The notes under the pieces were generated by a model, which saw only the letters and a program-made list of their open reading frames with translations, had not been told where the DNA came from and made no database searches. Below, in pieces: positions 5,884 to 6,698 of a stretch of DNA of 6,698 nt. The position numbers were made by a program, and so were the translations under genes. The stretch lies in NCBI GenBank assembly GCA_041178545.1, contig JBEGVB010000055.1:1-6698 (forward strand), written 5' to 3'. Source of the stretch: JBEATZ01 sp041178545 (GTDB lineage Bacteria > Planctomycetota > UBA1135 > UBA2386). How positions within the stretch are numbered: position 1 is the first letter of the stretch; every line of letters starts with the position of its first letter.

Positions 5884-6684
5884 TCAGTCGCGGCGACGCC
5901 GCAGGCCGCGGCCGTGCAACTCGACGTGGGCCGGGGCCGGGCGCAGGTGGTCGGTGGCGCGCAGCAACAGCGCGAGGCCCGCGCCCACCACGTAGCCGCC
6001 CACGTGGGCCCACCACGCGACGCCGCCTGCCTCGCCGCCCATGGCGGCCATGGAGCCCTGCACGAACTGGATGGCGAACCAGATCAGCAGGAACACGAAG
6101 GCCGGGACAACCACGGTGGTGATGAAGAAGCCGATGGGCAGCAGCGCCAGCACGCGCGCGCGCGGGTAGAGCACGAGGTAGGCGCCCATCACGCCGGCGA
6201 CTGCACCGCTCGCGCCCACCGTGGGCACCGGCGACGTGGGCTCACTGAGCCAGTGCGTGATGCTGGCCGCCACGCCGCTGCCGAGGTACAGCACGAGGTA
6301 GCCGAGCCTGCCGAAGCGGTCCTCGACGTTGTCGCCGAAGATCCACAGGAACCACATGTTCCCGATCAGGTGCATCCAGCCGCCGTGCAGGAAGATGCAG
6401 GTGAGGATGGTGAGCCAGGCGGGCACGGCCGAGGGCGCTGCGCGGCGTTCGCCCTCGACCACGCGCGGGCCGCGCGGCGTCACGACCTGCTCGCGGTAGG
6501 GCACCATGACGGTGGCCTCCGGGCTGGTGACGCGCGCGGGGATCATGCCGTACTCCTCGTACAGGCCCGGCTCCTCGCTGCCGGCGCGCAGCTGCAGCAG
6601 GAACACCACGAGGCAAGCTGCGACCAGCAGCCAGGTGACCACCGGGCTGCGGTTGGCACGGTTGTCGTCGCGCAGCGGGATCAC
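5884..6684 (-). CDS. Rhomboid family intramembrane serine protease
   Basis: This 266-residue polytopic membrane protease should cleave transmembrane substrates within the bilayer. The first segment is at about 14-31. A soluble loop of about 55 residues (33-88) precedes the core. The core shows FLHGGWMHLIGNMWFLWIFG (98-117), with H105 and N109 in the oxyanion-hole HxxxN arrangement, then GASGAVAGVMGAY (157-169) with nucleophile S159. Two or more further membrane spans follow, and AHVGGYVVG (226-234) carries the catalytic partner H227. The catalytic dyad is therefore intact. The start is GTG 6684-6682, chosen because MIPLRDDN is the usual opening of this subfamily and a GGAGG sits just upstream. 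The C-terminal tail is short and Arg-rich. The glycosidase gene follows 37 bp downstream on the same strand, probably in one transcript. No substrate is evident. Confidence 0.95.
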   Translation of the reverse strand: MIPLRDDNRANRSPVVTWLLVAACLVVFLLQLRAGSEEPGLYEEYGMIPARVTSPEATVMVPYREQVVTPRGPRVVEGERRAAPSAVPAWLTILTCIFLHGGWMHLIGNMWFLWIFGDNVEDRFGRLGYLVLYLGSGVAASITHWLSEPTSPVPTVGASGAVAGVMGAYLVLYPRARVLALLPIGFFITTVVVPAFVFLLIWFAIQFVQGSMAAMGGEAGGVAWWAHVGGYVVGAGLALLLRATDHLRPAPAHVELHGRGLRRRRD

Positions 6685-6693
6685 GGTGCCTCC
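6685..6693 (-). promoter_or_regulatory. Ribosome binding site for the GTG-initiated rhomboid gene
   Basis: GGAGG (6693-6689) lies 4 nt before the GTG at 6684-6682. It is the only strong Shine-Dalgarno sequence attached to one of the four clear genes, and it decides the GTG start. Confidence 0.7.
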
Positions 6694-6698
6694 GCGAC

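Overview
The window is GC-rich bacterial DNA carrying four well-supported chromosomal genes (about 1273-6698) and, at its left end, a less GC-biased stretch (about 1-955) of genes I do not recognise. No tRNA, rRNA, CRISPR array, transposase or integrase is visible. Codon third positions in the main block are almost all G or C. Several clear genes (glnS, the Fe-S membrane protein, the glycosidase) lack an obvious Shine-Dalgarno sequence. High GC, weak ribosome sites, a bacterial GlnRS, a NapH/NosR-like polyferredoxin and a kelch-like remnant would fit an environmental Planctomycetota-type or similar high-GC Gram-negative bacterium. That assignment is inference and low confidence.

Layout. (1) Positions 1-790, minus strand: three closely spaced reading frames look like one transcription unit. 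They are a 153-residue hypothetical protein, a possible 51-residue acidic protein, and the first 23 codons of a gene with a hydrophobic N-terminus that runs off the left edge. The gap between the first two holds two perfect 7-bp inverted repeats. (2) Positions 878-1192, minus strand: a decayed gene with a good signal peptide, an in-frame TGA at codon 33, and then one kelch-like blade in the same frame. GC bias at third positions drops inside its tail, which suggests the gene was cut off at a junction near 950. (3) Positions 1273-2856, minus strand: a multi-span membrane polyferredoxin with a C-terminal TPR-like region, divergent from (4) glnS at 2913-4616, plus strand. (5) Positions 4620-5846, minus strand: a secreted phosphodiester glycosidase (NAGPA-type) with an added C-terminal beta-rich domain, converging on glnS with a 3-bp gap. 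(6) Positions 5884-6684, minus strand: a rhomboid intramembrane serine protease, 37 bp upstream of the glycosidase and probably co-transcribed with it.

How they fit together. glnS is housekeeping. The polyferredoxin is a probable membrane electron-transfer component with no visible partner oxidoreductase. The rhomboid and glycosidase both act at or beyond the membrane, but nothing ties them to one pathway. I see no clear novel multi-gene system. The least ordinary items are the polyferredoxin-TPR fusion and its predicted topology, the interrupted kelch-like gene, and the unassigned left-end cluster.
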